Source: Torreya grandis (taxonomy: Eukaryota > Streptophyta > Pinopsida > Cupressales > Taxaceae). Taken from it: a stretch of DNA of 64,000 nucleotides. The notes below the pieces were generated by a model. The model was given only the letters and a program-made list of their open reading frames with translations. It was not told the DNA's origin and made no database searches. The translations under genes were made by a program, and so were the position numbers. Numbering within the stretch: position 1 is the first letter of the stretch; every line of letters begins with the position of its first letter. Positions 35,375-47,279 of this stretch are shown in pieces. The DNA is taken from contig JARHVA010001427.1 of NCBI GenBank assembly GCA_037957365.1, positions 1,512,001 to 1,576,000 on the forward strand. The letters are read 5' to 3'.

Positions 35375-38300
35375 ATGGATAATGATCCAATTAACAATAA
35401 TGAATTAAACAATGATGAAATTGGCCATAGTGAATTTAATAATGATGAAATTGACCATAATGAAATGAATAATAATGAATTAGATAATGTTGGAAGTTTA
35501 CATTCAAAGTTCTAAGTTTTTTTATTTTTTTGATGATGAGTCTATGTATGATGCTTCACCCCCATGAATGAAGAAAATTTGATGGAAACAAATAATGATG
35601 AAATCAACCATCAAGAAAATTTCATGGATAAATATAATGAAGAAATAAAAAATGAATAAAATGTCATCCCACCTTTAAATAATGAAAATAATAATGATTT
35701 TGAAACGCCCTCTCAAAAAATTCCACCATTAACAACACCTCTAAGAATTGTGCGTAGAAAAGACAAGTACTTAATTGAAGTCCATGAAAATATTTTAGAA
35801 CCAATACATAATAAAATGTTTCATCGCCATTCAAGAAGATTGGCTCAACAAATTTGGGATGCTTTCTTTCATTATTTGGATTATGATAGTCAAATATGTC
35901 AATTATTAATTTCATTGATGAAATTGATTAATATGAGACATATAATGTACACATTAGGACTAAGAACATCTAACATGGATGATTAAAACAATAAAATTGT
36001 TAAAAATCTACATGATGCATATCATACTATATGTCAAAAACTATGCACCTAAGATTGTAATGTTTCCCAGTGTATACTTACAACTTATGCAGTAAGTGAC
36101 CAAATAGGGAAAAATGAATGGTTTCAAAAATAAGCCAAATACTTAATATAAATAGAAAAAAATAAAAGAAAGTAATTGAAACATGTGAAAGACTTAATTA
36201 ACCTAATACCAATGAGCTCTAGGCATTCTCTGGTAGACTTCCATGAAAGGACAAGGCTATAGCCAATACTCTCAAAGAGTTACTTGCTAAATTTTGGAAA
36301 GATAATACAAGAGTTTCATCAAATACAAGAGATGTAGTGAAAAGAATAATTGGCTCTTGTAATCATGAACCACATCTAAAATATTTATTGGATATGACTC
36401 AAACACAATTGTACTCTAAATTTTTGGAAAAATATCCATAAATTTCTATTTGTCAAAGATATTTTGAGATGGCCAAACTTTTGTATGTAAAAATAAATCA
36501 CACACATACCACTTGTTGTAGGCAACATGTTGAATTTTCAATACACTATGATGTTTTTCAGCATATTCATTATACTTTGCATACTAAAAAAATTTTATAG
36601 GAGTGTGGCATTGAATTTCCACCAAAATTAGACAAGGAATTAATTCCAACTATCTTTTTCAAAAGACCGGATGGAAAATTATTTTACAACAAATCATGTT
36701 TAAATGGAAATTTCAGCATATGTGATGGATTGCCAAAATTAAAAAATGTATCCATGAGGAGATTAAAAGTGCAATTGGATAGAAATTAGTTATTTTAAGC
36801 AAATATAAATTAGTGAATTATTAAATAAAATATGGCAAAGAATCTAAAGGTGTGAGCTTGTTACAGAAAGGATACCTACTTCTAAATTTTTGGTCAAATT
36901 TAGGGAGAAGATTGTTTATGAGAATGCAAGGCACACACACAGGGCTATATGGTTGGATGAACATTTTAAGAGAAGAAAGGATACATTCCCACTTGGTTTA
37001 ATTATTTTAAAATTTGAATTTGATGAAAATTACACTTTCAAACCCCAAATAGAATTTCAATCACATTATTACAACTCATCATAAGTTTCCATATTTATTC
37101 ATATACCATTAATGTATGCACCTGATAGTATAAAGCAACAACATAAGATATTAAAGGAGTACCATTTCTATATCAGTGATGACTGATTATATTATTTAGA
37201 GTATGTATAGTTGATTTCATAAGTTTTATGAATAGTTGAGTTAGAGGAACATTACTTTCAATCAACATTACATTTGGTTAGATAATTGCACATCACAATT
37301 CAAAAATGCATGGATTTTTTATTGGTTTGAGTAGGATACACATTACCACTAGCATATAACATATTTGGAGTTTCATCGAGGTTGGACATGGAAAAGGGGA
37401 GCATTACGCTATTGGAGCATGGGTAAAAATATCTATAGAACATATTTGGAGTTTCATCTAGGTTGGACATGGAAAAGGGGAGCATTACGATGTTGGAGCA
37501 TGGGTAAAAATATCTATTACAAGGGAAGAATTAAAATTTGAAGACATTGTTCATTTGACAAATGCAAAAACTATGGTTGAATGGTGTAATGAGAATATGT
37601 GTCATGGTGCTCAGCCAAACTCCACTATTCATATACATTTCTAGTTAATGGAGGAAAAACATTTGGTAAAGTATGAGGATTTTATGACTCTAATGGGTTC
37701 AAGTGACCTCCACTCAATTCATAGGTCAAATAAAAGTTATTGAACTATTCATACGAGACACTTGGCATGTTTTTATTCTACAAGTGTGGACTCTGTTTAG
37801 AATGAGTGTGAGTCACAAGAGTGGGTAGATGATTGGAGTTTAAAATCTCTAATTCCAATCAATACATATTAGGTTATAATAGCATTTCAACTTAAAAATA
37901 TGATATCATCAGATGAATTTGACCATGTATTTGATCTAGTGCAGCCAAGTAGAATATTTTTCATTATGTACAATTTATTCTCATTATATATCTTCATATT
38001 ATCACTAAAAATGATTTTTTGTGATACAAGGCATGTTTTTTTAGTTATTTTAGATGAGGATAATGAAGAGGGAACTAATTAATACTCATGTTAGTTATTA
38101 TAGAGAGAAAAAATTGACTTCCCTAGTAATAAATGGAAAAAACATTGACTATCCCACTGGGTCAGTGGTAGTCACTAGAACTTGGTTTCGACAATATCCT
38201 ATAATATATTCAAATCAATGGTTGTTTTAAGAGTTTGAAATGCACATGAAGATACTTCACTATTAAAATTTTATTCTTGTAATGAGTTTTTAATTTTAAA

Positions 38301-38415
38301 AATGTCATGGGAGGCCATTAAAAAGGAAACTATGGGAAGTTCAGGAGTCATACCATGAAGTTATTCTTGATACTATCAAGGTTAGAGTAGATCCTAGTGG
38401 TTTATTGGATTAAAA
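35375..38415 (+). pseudogene. Decayed DDE-transposase-like gene
   Basis: I choose ATG 35375, which opens a 46-codon Asn/Asp/Glu-rich stretch. After a stop come a second acidic patch (35589-35720) and an open 78-codon piece (35750-35986) with FHRHSRRLAQQIWDAF. At 36450-36760 one frame stays open except for a single TAG and carries RYFEMAKLLYVK, CCRQHVEF and a Cys-rich CLNGNFSICDGLPKL. At 36890-37084 are ARHTHRAIWLDEHF and FEFDENYTF (Asp 37022), then VSIFIHI and EYHFYISDD (37085-37182). WLDNCTSQFK (Asp 37281) and VGHGKGEH (Glu 37399) follow. The three acidic residues are about 86 and 39 residues apart, as in a DDE transposase. From memory, proteins with these motifs occur in lycophytes, ferns and conifers without a settled name. 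Stops and shifts show it is dead. I found no terminal inverted repeats. Confidence 0.65.
37360..37521 (+). repeat. In-frame 81-bp tandem duplication over the Glu motif
   Basis: Positions 37360-37440 and 37441-37521 are near-identical 27-codon units, HIWSFIEVGHGKGEH onward. The second copy has GAG changed to TAG in its seventh codon and a few other changes. The length is an exact multiple of three and covers the proposed catalytic Glu. Confidence 0.9.
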
Positions 38416-38639
38416 TACGTAGGTATGTTGAATTATAAAATGTATCTATGTAATAAATTTTACCAAATGGTTTTTATTTTCTAGGTAGTATATATGAATT
38501 TAATTTTTAATTACTCACTAACATTTTTTTGTAGGTTAGTGGTGCCAGATAAGCTTCCACCTTCATGTGATTAGCACTGTTAGTAGAAAATTATATAGTC
38601 TTGAATATAAGAGAAGCTTAGATTTGACATGATCAAATA

Positions 38640-40540
38640 TTAGGTTGGAAATGATTTAATCTCAATAAATGACTTACAAGTTTCATTTTACATGTGTTTG
38701 AACTTAGGCTAAAAAATTGCATTTTTCTTATATTAAGAAGGGCATTTTTTAGGCTAAAAAGGGTAGTGGGTTTGTCAATCAAAACTAATGGGAAGAAAAT
38801 AACCTATTATTAGACATTATCCACCCCTTATATGTTTTGGTAGTGTTATTGTTTAGTCAAAAATCATAGAAACTAGAGTTTTGCAACCACAACTTAAACT
38901 TTGACAATATTTTTTATCAGTGTTTCTGTGCTCTAGAATGGCAATGAAAATGCAATTCTATGTGGATTTAAATGTTGTGGTGGTGTTACAACATTTAATT
39001 TTTATATATGGATATTATTAAATTAATATATTTTTATGTGGAGGTTTCAAAGGTAGAAATGGTAGTTGGAGATCAAGAAGTTGCTTGTTCAATGCCAAAA
39101 AGTTACATTTTTGGACCTCTCAATATACCTTGTCCAACAGATTACTCTCAAAGGTTCCATCTGAGTAATATAGGGTGTGATTAGAGTAGTTAAATAGGTA
39201 TTATATATATCTAATGTTTCATATAAATGACTTACTAGTTTTTTTTTACGTGTGTTTAAACTTAGGCTAAAAATTTGCATTTTTCTTGTATTGGGAAGGG
39301 CATTCTTGAGGCCAAAATAGGTGGTGGTTTTGTCAATCGAGCCTGATGGGAGGCCAATAACCTATTTATATATTCTATAAACCCCTTGAAAAAAAATTTA
39401 TTTTCAATTTTTATTCAATAATCATCAAAACTAGAGTTCTACAACCATAACTTAAACTTTGACAACATTTATTGTCAGTGTTTCTACACTCTAGAACGGT
39501 AGTGAAAATGCACTTCTAGGTGGATTTAAAAATTATGAAAGTGTGATAACATATAATTTTCCTATTTTTATGTGATCAAATTGATATATTATTATGTGGA
39601 TGTCCTAGAGTCATAAATGGCAGTTGGAGCTCAAGAAGTTGCTTGTTCAATGCCAAAAAGTTGCTTTTTTAGACCCCTCACTACAACTTATCCAATGGAT
39701 TTATCTTAAAGGTTCCACCTGAGTGCTCTAAATTAAAATTATAAGAATTAAATATTTATAGAATGTATGTTAATTTTCACATAAATGACTTACATGTATT
39801 TTAGCTTAGGCTAAAAATTACATTTTTCTTGTATTGGGAAGGGCATTTTTAAGGCAAAAATGGGTGGTGGGTTTGTTGATCAGGCCTAATGGGAGGCCAA
39901 GAATCTATTAATAGACATTATCCTCCCCTATATATGTGTTTATAGTGTTAATTTTTTTATGAAACATCAAAATAACATTTCTTCAACTATAACTTAAAAA
40001 ATGATAATATTTGTTGCTAGTGTTTCTATGCTTTAAGAAGGTAGTGAAAATTAACTTTCAGGTGTATTTGAACATTATGGTAGTGTGATAACATGTAATT
40101 TTACTATCTATATGTATCTAGGTGATATATTCCCAAGTGGAGGTCCTGGAGGTAGAAATGGAAGTTGGAGCTCAAGAGTTATTTTTTCAATAGTAAAAAC
40201 TTGCATTTTTTGACCCATCACTGCAATTTGTCTAATGGATTTCTCTTAAAGATTTTACTTGAGTGATTTATATTGTGATTATATATCTTAAATATGTAGG
40301 GGATATATTTTATGGTTCATTGAAATGAATTACAATTTTCATTTAATGTGTGTTTGAACTTAGGCTAAAAATTGCATTTTTCTTGTATTGGGAAGGGTAT
40401 TCTTGAGGCTAGAATAGGTGGTGGGTTTGTCAATAAATCCTAATGGGAGGAAAATAACCTAGTATTATACATTATCTAATCCCCCTAGATGTTTTATCGA
40501 TGTCATTTTTTGGTCAAGAAGCATCGAAACAATAGTCTTG
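38640..40540. repeat. 558-bp tandem repeat, about 3.4 copies
   Basis: The word GACTTAC marks the units at 38671, 39229 and 39787, with GAATTAC at 40327, giving spacings of 558, 558 and 540. Each unit has TTAGGCTAAAAATTGCATTTT, then TTGGGAAGGGCATT, a GGTGGTGGGTTTGTCAAT box, GGGAGGCCAATAACCTA, a CAACTTAAACTTTGACAA stretch, and GCTCAAGAAGTTGCTTGTTC. The last copy stops after about 215 bases. No frame is conserved across units, so this looks like a young satellite or the multiplied tail of an element. It starts about 220 bases after the DDE-like pseudogene. Confidence 0.9.
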
Positions 40541-43000
40541 CTAAATTCTTGGCCTATAAAACATGTTAAAACTTGGGTAAGATGAGTTCTTGGTTGATTT
40601 GAGTTATATAAACTTGGGTAAAGGTTAGAACATGTTAAAATTGATAAAATACTACTATAAATATAATTTTAAGAGATAAAAACTCTATTTTTATAAATTT
40701 ACCTATTTGAACAACAACTAGGTCTAGAGACCTAGAAACTTAAAAAGATAGAATCTAAGAATGAGAGCTCAATATATTAGAGACCTATAGTTGGTTGATT
40801 TATTGTAAGTTCTGACACCTAAATAAATCCTTGAGTTTTCCTAAGACCTATCCAAAGTTTCTTAAAAAATATTTTTCAAAATAAGGAGGGTAGATCTAAG
40901 AGATTGGTGAATAGTTAAGAGTAGACCTAATAAGTAATTGACTAGTTTAAAAGAAGATTATTTGAGACTGGATTTTAAATTGAGTTGAGAACAAGAGTGG
41001 ATAAGTTAATTTTGAATTATTCATGATCTTAGAGAATATGAATATTAATTTCATATCCTTGTTAAACATATAATATCAAAATATGTATTAAGTGGTAATA
41101 GGGGATGATAAAGGGTTTTGGCCAAAGCTGGATCATTGTCTCATGAGTGAATATTCTATTTCAAGTCAGTGAGGTTGCCTTTTATCAAACTAAAGACATT
41201 ATAGTCAAGGTTAGGTATAAGTTCATATTACAAGTTTATAAAATATAAATCTATAAAGATGAATAAGTAGACCATATACATGGTCACCAAAAAGAGTTGA
41301 GTGGAAAATAGGTATTGATAGAGATTACTCGAGAGGTGAGGAAAAATATAAAAGAACAAGAATCATATAAGGCATACAAGAAGTAGTCCTAGTTTCAAGA
41401 AAATCTAGTCAAAAAGGAATTATAATTAGTTGAAGTTTAAATATAAGTTAAATTATGGCTATAGTTATCCAAGTGATAAATTTGCATGGATTTATGAATG
41501 ATTTTATGTCTTTACATTATACAAATTTGAACATGATTGGGTATGGGTTTTAAGTGTAATCAAATTATGTTAATGATCAATTTAAAAAATTTAAATGGGT
41601 GATGACAAATTAAAAATAGATAAGAGTGTCATTATCCATTTCATTATTTAATTTTGAACATGATTTGGTATCGATAAAATGCAAAATACATGGGAAGGCT
41701 ATATACAGCCCAATTAGTAATATTTTTGAGTTTGCATAGTCATAAAGAAAAACCATATAGAGTTCTTAGAAATAGAGTTGAGTATTTAAGGTATTTTTAA
41801 TGTTTTGTGATATTTTATTTCAATGTATTTGATTCTTTGAATTCATCTCAAATGAAGGTAAAGGGCCTTAAGGGTTTGTTTTGGCCTATTTTTTGACATA
41901 GTCATGTTAGAGGGGTACAAAAATTATGTAAAACTACATGTTGGGAGTGATTTAGTATTGATAAATGAAAATTAATAGTTTAAGAATATGTGTGGGGTAA
42001 GGTAATATCCATTTCAAGCCTTATAATATTTGATAAGGGTTAAAAGGTCATTCTATCTCATTTATTATCCTCTCAGGTAGGTGCAGGACTGAGACAACAC
42101 AAGTTAGGGTTTAGAATTAGAAAATGAGATAATAAGTGATTTAATTGATGAAAATTCATTAAATTTTTTTTAAAAGTGTATTTATATAGGATTAAGAGTA
42201 TCTTAAAGGTTTAAAGTTGATTTGAGTCCATATGGTATGGTTTCATAGTTGGTAGCCTTGAATTAGACCTAGGAGACCTAATTAGTCATGAGGGGTGTTG
42301 AGTTAGGTGTTCTCCAAAGAGAGTTAAATTATAAAAGTCCCTACATGAAATATGTGATGTAAATTTTTATCTTAATGTGGGTTTATTTTTATTGGGATCT
42401 TTGTATTTTACTTAGAACAAGGAGGTTTGCCTCAAAAAAGGGCTAGTAGAAGGAAGGTGCTAAAGAGGAAAGAAGAGTTAAGTGAAGAGTTTAAGCTTAG
42501 GGGTTTTGTGGAATGGTTGGATGCATGAAATGAGATGTAATTGATTAGGTATATGATTTTATGATTATTTTTGAAGGAAAAAATCAAATTAGCATGTAGA
42601 CCTATGAAAATACATAAGAAGATTGTAAAGAACAGAGCAAGGATAAAGAGAGAGAACATGAAAGTAGACTATGAACTGAGGAAATTTATGTTAAAAGTAA
42701 ATATTATAGAGGTAGCTGAATATTAAAATTACTTCAAGTATATAAGGTGGTTTAAGTGAATACAAGGAGGCTTAAGATCTATTGATTAGGTAAGAGTGAA
42801 TAAGAAAGACATAGTAAATGCAAAGTGATCAAAAAGATAAAAAGGTTGAAGATAGAAGATAGAGGTAAGTGTATGTTTCTAGAGGTAAGACCTAGTAGGC
42901 AGAGGTAAGTGTGTGTTCCATTCATATCATAGAATCTTGTTAGAACCTATGCATCAATATTCTAAATAGATAAATTTAACTTAAACTTACAAAAAAAATG
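40541..43000. other. Unassigned AT-rich DNA
   Basis: No domain, element end or RNA was found. A direct repeat of AGAGGTAAGTGTRTGTTYC lies at about 42861-42879 and 42900-42919. Phrases such as AGGCCTA-poor CCTAATTAG recall the long LTRs of the window only weakly. Confidence 0.5.
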
Positions 43001-43004
43001 TACA

Positions 43005-44316
43005 TAGAGCATAAGATTAACTTGAAATTTTACCTTTGTATAAGTAAAAGGTGTCATCCTAACAAAGACATGCACTAATGGATGGTCCAGTAGCTAGATA
43101 TGAAAATGTAAATAATGGATTGCATCAAATCAAATGTTTGAATTGTTGACTATGATGGTGAAGGCACCGTCACCTCCTGTGACATAAAAAATGACATATA
43201 TTATTCAATTACTATGTAAATTAATTATTAGCTAAATTAAATTTACAAATATAACTTAAATTTAAAATGACATTTATATAAAATATACCTACATTTATGT
43301 AGTGGTTAATGTCTGCACACCAAATTTGCATGCCAAAAACTCATCACTCATGAAAATATTATTCAAGCCCTTTGAACCACTAGTGCCATCATCATCTGAA
43401 AGTCTAGTGCACATAGTTCCATAATAACTTTAAGGGTGGGGTTGAGTATCCATACTAGGTGGTGTATCTCTAGCATTGGTCTGTGAGAGCCTATGCATAT
43501 ATTGAATGAGTGTATCAGTGACTGAATTAAGAGCATGTCTAATGTTGATACCCATAACCTACAAAACTATATATGGGATCTTAGGCTTAAGTAGATTTGG
43601 GATACATATCCTTGTAGGTGGTTTAGGTGCATGATGTGCAGCTAGTCAATTATGCATAGAGCCTTTCCCTTAGCCTTAAATAACTAAAATAAAAATAGTT
43701 TATAATATCATTAAGGATAAACTCATAGTAGAGTTTCCTCAAAAATATATAGGGACCTCATGGTTGTTACATGGTTGATAATCAAACACCATCTACCATT
43801 GATCCTAAAAATTGGTTGTGATTAAATTATGTTGGCAATGATGGATTGGAAAATGTTTAGCAATTACTAAAAATGGTGCATTGGTGGTTGGGTCAATGAA
43901 TAAGGTAAAAATATAGGATTTTGATATTTCTTTATTTTTAACCTCAAATGTTGACAATTTGTCAACATAATAAGCACTATAACTACCCTGATATGAATCC
44001 CATCTATCAATTTGACTCGTTATAGAGTCAATTTAACCTAATAATGTCTCTATAGAATTGGCTAGATGGGTATGGTGGGGGTTTGTGGAAGTGAGATCCC
44101 TCATTCTCATAATTAATTCTTCAAATTAAATTTTATTTCCCATAATGTTGTCAATTAGAATCTCCTGACTACCTGGGGGATTTTATGGAACTGTACGAGG
44201 GTTAGGTCGAGGGATAGGAGGAGGAAGAAGAGGGTTTTGTGGAGGGTTAGGTAGAGGTTTAATAGGAGGAGTAAGAGGATTATATGGAGGGTTAAGAGGG
44301 TTATTAGGAAGAGTTA
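43005..44316 (-). pseudogene. Proline-rich multi-exon pseudogene, family unknown
   Basis: Read on the minus strand, one frame runs from about 44316 to 43735 with only about six stops in roughly 190 codons. A Pro/Asn-rich start (PLNPPYNPLTPPIKPLPNPP) leads to LANSIETLLG, IDRWDSYQGSYSAYYVDKLS, YIFTLFIDPTTNAPFLVIAK and MVFDYQPCNNHEVPIYF. A second block (about 43665-43280) reads APKPPTRICIPNLLKPKIPY, then GINIRHALNSVTDTLIQYMH and a Ser/Asp patch. A third (about 43180-43010) reads GDGAFTIIVNNSNI and LLDHPLVHVFVRMTPFTYTK. The stop-filled gaps between blocks look like introns. I do not recognise the family. It could be the second protein of a DNA transposon or a host gene relic. The run of sense codons is its main support. 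Confidence 0.5.
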
Positions 44317-44603
44317 TTTAAAATAAATAAATTGCAATTAAAAATTACTAAAATTACTAAAAATTAGGGCTAAATAATGAAAATAATGAAAAATTAAGGT
44401 TAACAAGTGTATATTTTTATCACATGCCTCTTTTACATGGTATAATCATTGATTTTTGGCTTTTTATGATGAATTTAGTGGATTCCTATCAACATTTTAT
44501 CTCTCTCACACAAAACATGATCACAGAAGATGAGGATAGCAAAGGAAACTTGAATGCAAAATGATGAAATTACATTTGGGTTTTAGTTTTTTTTTTTGAA
44601 AGA

Positions 44604-44800
44604 GATAACACAATCATGTTATTAATGTAATCATGTTATTAAAAAAAATAATAATGACATAATATTAATAGCATGATCATGTTATTTTTTAAAATAATAT
44701 GATTGCATTATAGCTCGATAATAACCAATCCATAAATTAAATAACATGATCATGTAAATAAAATAAAATGATCACATTATTTATCAACATGATCATGTTA
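44604..44800. repeat. Cluster of TGATCATGTTA palindromic boxes
   Basis: Within 200 AT-rich bases the core AATCATGTTATTAA or ATGATCATGT recurs at about 44612, 44629, 44673, 44743, 44768 and 44786, in both orientations. AACATGATCATGTT is self-complementary. The same word clusters at 6.6-6.8 kb. Nothing marks it as a known element. Confidence 0.6.
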
Positions 44801-44879
44801 CCAAATATGTCCATAGAATTATCCCCCAAATCCATGCACTTACCCTCCCCTTTATTTCATATTCATCTCTCAAGATGTT

Positions 44880-45890
44880 ATACACATTGGGTAGGGCAAG
44901 GAGATGGTCTAGTCTTCAAATACCTTTTTGTGGAGTTTATCTGTCTTGGTGGAGTGTGATCTTATTATCAAATGCATGGGGAAGTGGATAGCTATCAGTG
45001 AGGTGGAGGAGTGGGTTTTTAGTAATTATTTCCAAGATTCAAAGGTTATTTTTCTCTCTAAAGGATTATTTTTGGTTTTGTGCCTTAGCCAGGAAAATAG
45101 GGTTAAATTTTAAACAAGCCCTATTGATCAATGGATAGAGTCAGATTATGGATCCAATGTTGGAATCCAAGTTTTGATACTTAATCTGACACAATTAACA
45201 TTTTTCATTTTGGATTCATTTGTTTGGCATTTTGATGGAATATTGGAGTAAATATTGCCTGACAGCTCTAGGTAATCTTTTAGGGGAATTCATTGAATTA
45301 GAACTAGTTATAGAGGAAGGGGTGTTGGATTATTTTACCTAAATTAGGGTTTTAAAGTATTTAGATGCAAAAATTTTGGAAATTATTGACATTAAACACA
45401 AAGGGGTATCTAAAAACAATCTTTTAACATTGATAAAAATCCCTTCATATGCTTCCTACGTAGGAAGCCTAGGCATACTAAAAAATTATGTAATTCTCTA
45501 AAACAAACTCTCTCTATGAAACCTTTCATTTTTAATAAATTTTGGAATCCCAAATTTAATCCAAGTTATAATTTCATTCATATAAATAATGGGTGATTTT
45601 GGTCATCTTTAATGAAGGTCGATAAGATCCTGATGGTTGATCTCCAAATTGATGAAACTAAGTCTATTTTGGTGGATTTAGGAAAAGGTGAAGGCTTTCC
45701 CCTATATTTCATGGTCAAAGGATGTTATTTCATTTCTAATCAATCTTTGTTCATCAAATCTCTTCTTAAAAATACCCCCTTTCCTCTTTCCACTTTAGAG
45801 CCCCTTTCTACATCAATTTAACCTGTTAATGTGGACTTGATTGGGGGAGAAGTTGAGGGTTCTGTAGATTATAATGAATCCTAGTCTGAA
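44880..45890 (+). pseudogene. LINE ORF1 pseudogene
   Basis: The first part (44928-45113) reads KWIAISEVEEWVFSNYF, then VIFLSKGLFLVLCLSQENR, the pattern of DUF4283 domains found in plant LINE ORF1 proteins. It continues with a shift into YGSNVGIQ and WIQCWNPSFD type text (45150s) and, after several stops, KYLDAKILEIIDIKHKGVS (about 45358-45420). A knuckle follows at 45449-45490: CFLRRKPRHTKKLC, which is C-x2-C-x4-H-x4-C with the second Cys as Arg (TGT to CGT). The tail is an open 69-codon piece (45612-45821) with VDKILMVDLQIDETKSILVD. Such proteins bind LINE RNA. The domain order, not any single open frame, supports the call. Confidence 0.75.
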
Positions 45891-46029
45891 GAAGAGATAA
45901 AATCCTATGAATTATTTGGTATTTTCCATTCTCAAATCATTATTTCTTAACCTAATTGGAGCTCTTCAAAATAAAGGTAGGAAATTGTTCAAAGATCAAG
46001 TGGTAAATACAGCGTTGGATGGAAAGCAA

Positions 46030-46800
46030 ATTAGAATGGAATAATTTTTTGATTTTAGAGTACAAGGGGTGGAATTAACCTCTTCAATAAAATTAATATT
46101 ATATGTTAGGATGATATAATACTAAACACCCCTAATAAAATTCACTTGGTAAAGCATCTATGTTGTGACACAAAACCAGATATCTTATTAATTTAAGTGT
46201 CTAAGCTAAACTCATCTAAAGTGGAGATTTTTTTGAAATTTAGCCTAAAACTTTGAGAAGGTAGCTTTTTGGATTCATTGGGAGCCTCTAGGGGGTTATG
46301 CATAGTGTGTTCTCCCTTTTTAGTTCAAGTTTATTTTATTGGTTCTAGTTCAAACTAGAAACTATGCATGGTGATAAGTTTTAAATTTGATTTAAATTTT
46401 CTTTTAGTCAATGTATATGGTCCTTCTCTACTTGATCTTAAGAAGATTATTTGGTATTAGGTTTCTACATTTTTGGATTCCTTTATGGGATAAAACTTGG
46501 TTTTTAGCAAGGACTTCAATGTTATTCTTTGTGTTGAGGAAAAGCAAGGGGGCCTAATGTTGTCTTGTAAGACCTAGCTTGATTTTTATAACTTTGTCTC
46601 AGTTACAAGAAGTTTACTTGGGTCAATAAGAGATTGGGGGAAATTAGTATTGTAGAGAGATTAGACCATTTAATTATCTCATTTGACTATTCCTCTCATA
46701 ATTGGTCTTCAAAAATCTTTATTTTTCCCTTTTCTAGCTCAGATCACTTTCTAATGAAAATGTTGATATTTGTAGGTTATGCTTTGGTATGATGTCCTTT
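46030..46800 (+). pseudogene. LINE ORF2 endonuclease remnant
   Basis: The start resembles the usual WNxRG opening (NTRGG at about 46045-46065). A KPDILLI stretch lies at about 46167. The key motif is DFNVILCVEEKQGG (46512-46553), the (G)DFN metal-binding and EEKxGG pair of apurinic-type endonucleases, with Lys in place of the Gly before Asp. SSSDHFLM (46736-46760) is the C-terminal SDH motif with the catalytic His. The frame is broken many times. This domain nicks target DNA to start reverse transcription. Confidence 0.75.
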
Positions 46801-47279
46801 TAGATTTTAAATCATGTGGATTTGTCACCTAGTGCTTCCTATATTGATGAATTCTTCATGTAATTTTAACTGATGAAAGTCAATTCCTTGATTTTTAAAA
46901 TGGGTAAGAAACTCTAATTTATCAATTAATGTCTTAAGTAATATTAAAGGAAAAAGTTAGGGTGGAGGCTGAGTTGGGTGAAGTAAAAAATATTATCATG
47001 TTTTATGGGATGACTTCATAGACTTATGAATTAAAAAAGTGGCTCTCTTTGGAATATGAATAATTTTTGTAGAGGGAATAAATCTATTAGAAATATAAAT
47101 CCAGGGAAGGTTGACTTAAATATGGGGACATAAACATGAATTTCTTTCATAACTCCACTAGACTCAATCATGGCATCTCCCAAATCTCTAGCATTTCTTC
47201 TTCTAGTGGGTCCCCATTGGATTCTAGTTCTGACATCAGCACTAAAGCTCCTTCTTTCAACATTTACTTTTAGATGATG

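Noticed and set aside
38640..40540. CRISPR-like array
   Set aside because: The units are 558 bp and repeat over their whole length without short repeats and unique spacers, and the DNA is of plant type.
40541..43000. Another long LTR related to elements A or B
   Set aside because: Only scattered short phrases match. No ends, primer site or partner copy were found.
45449..45490. Zinc knuckle read in the neighbouring frame as YASYVGSLGILKNY
   Set aside because: The CFLRRKPRHTKKLC frame keeps both outer Cys and the His with correct spacing and continues in the open ORF1 tail, so it is the better reading.
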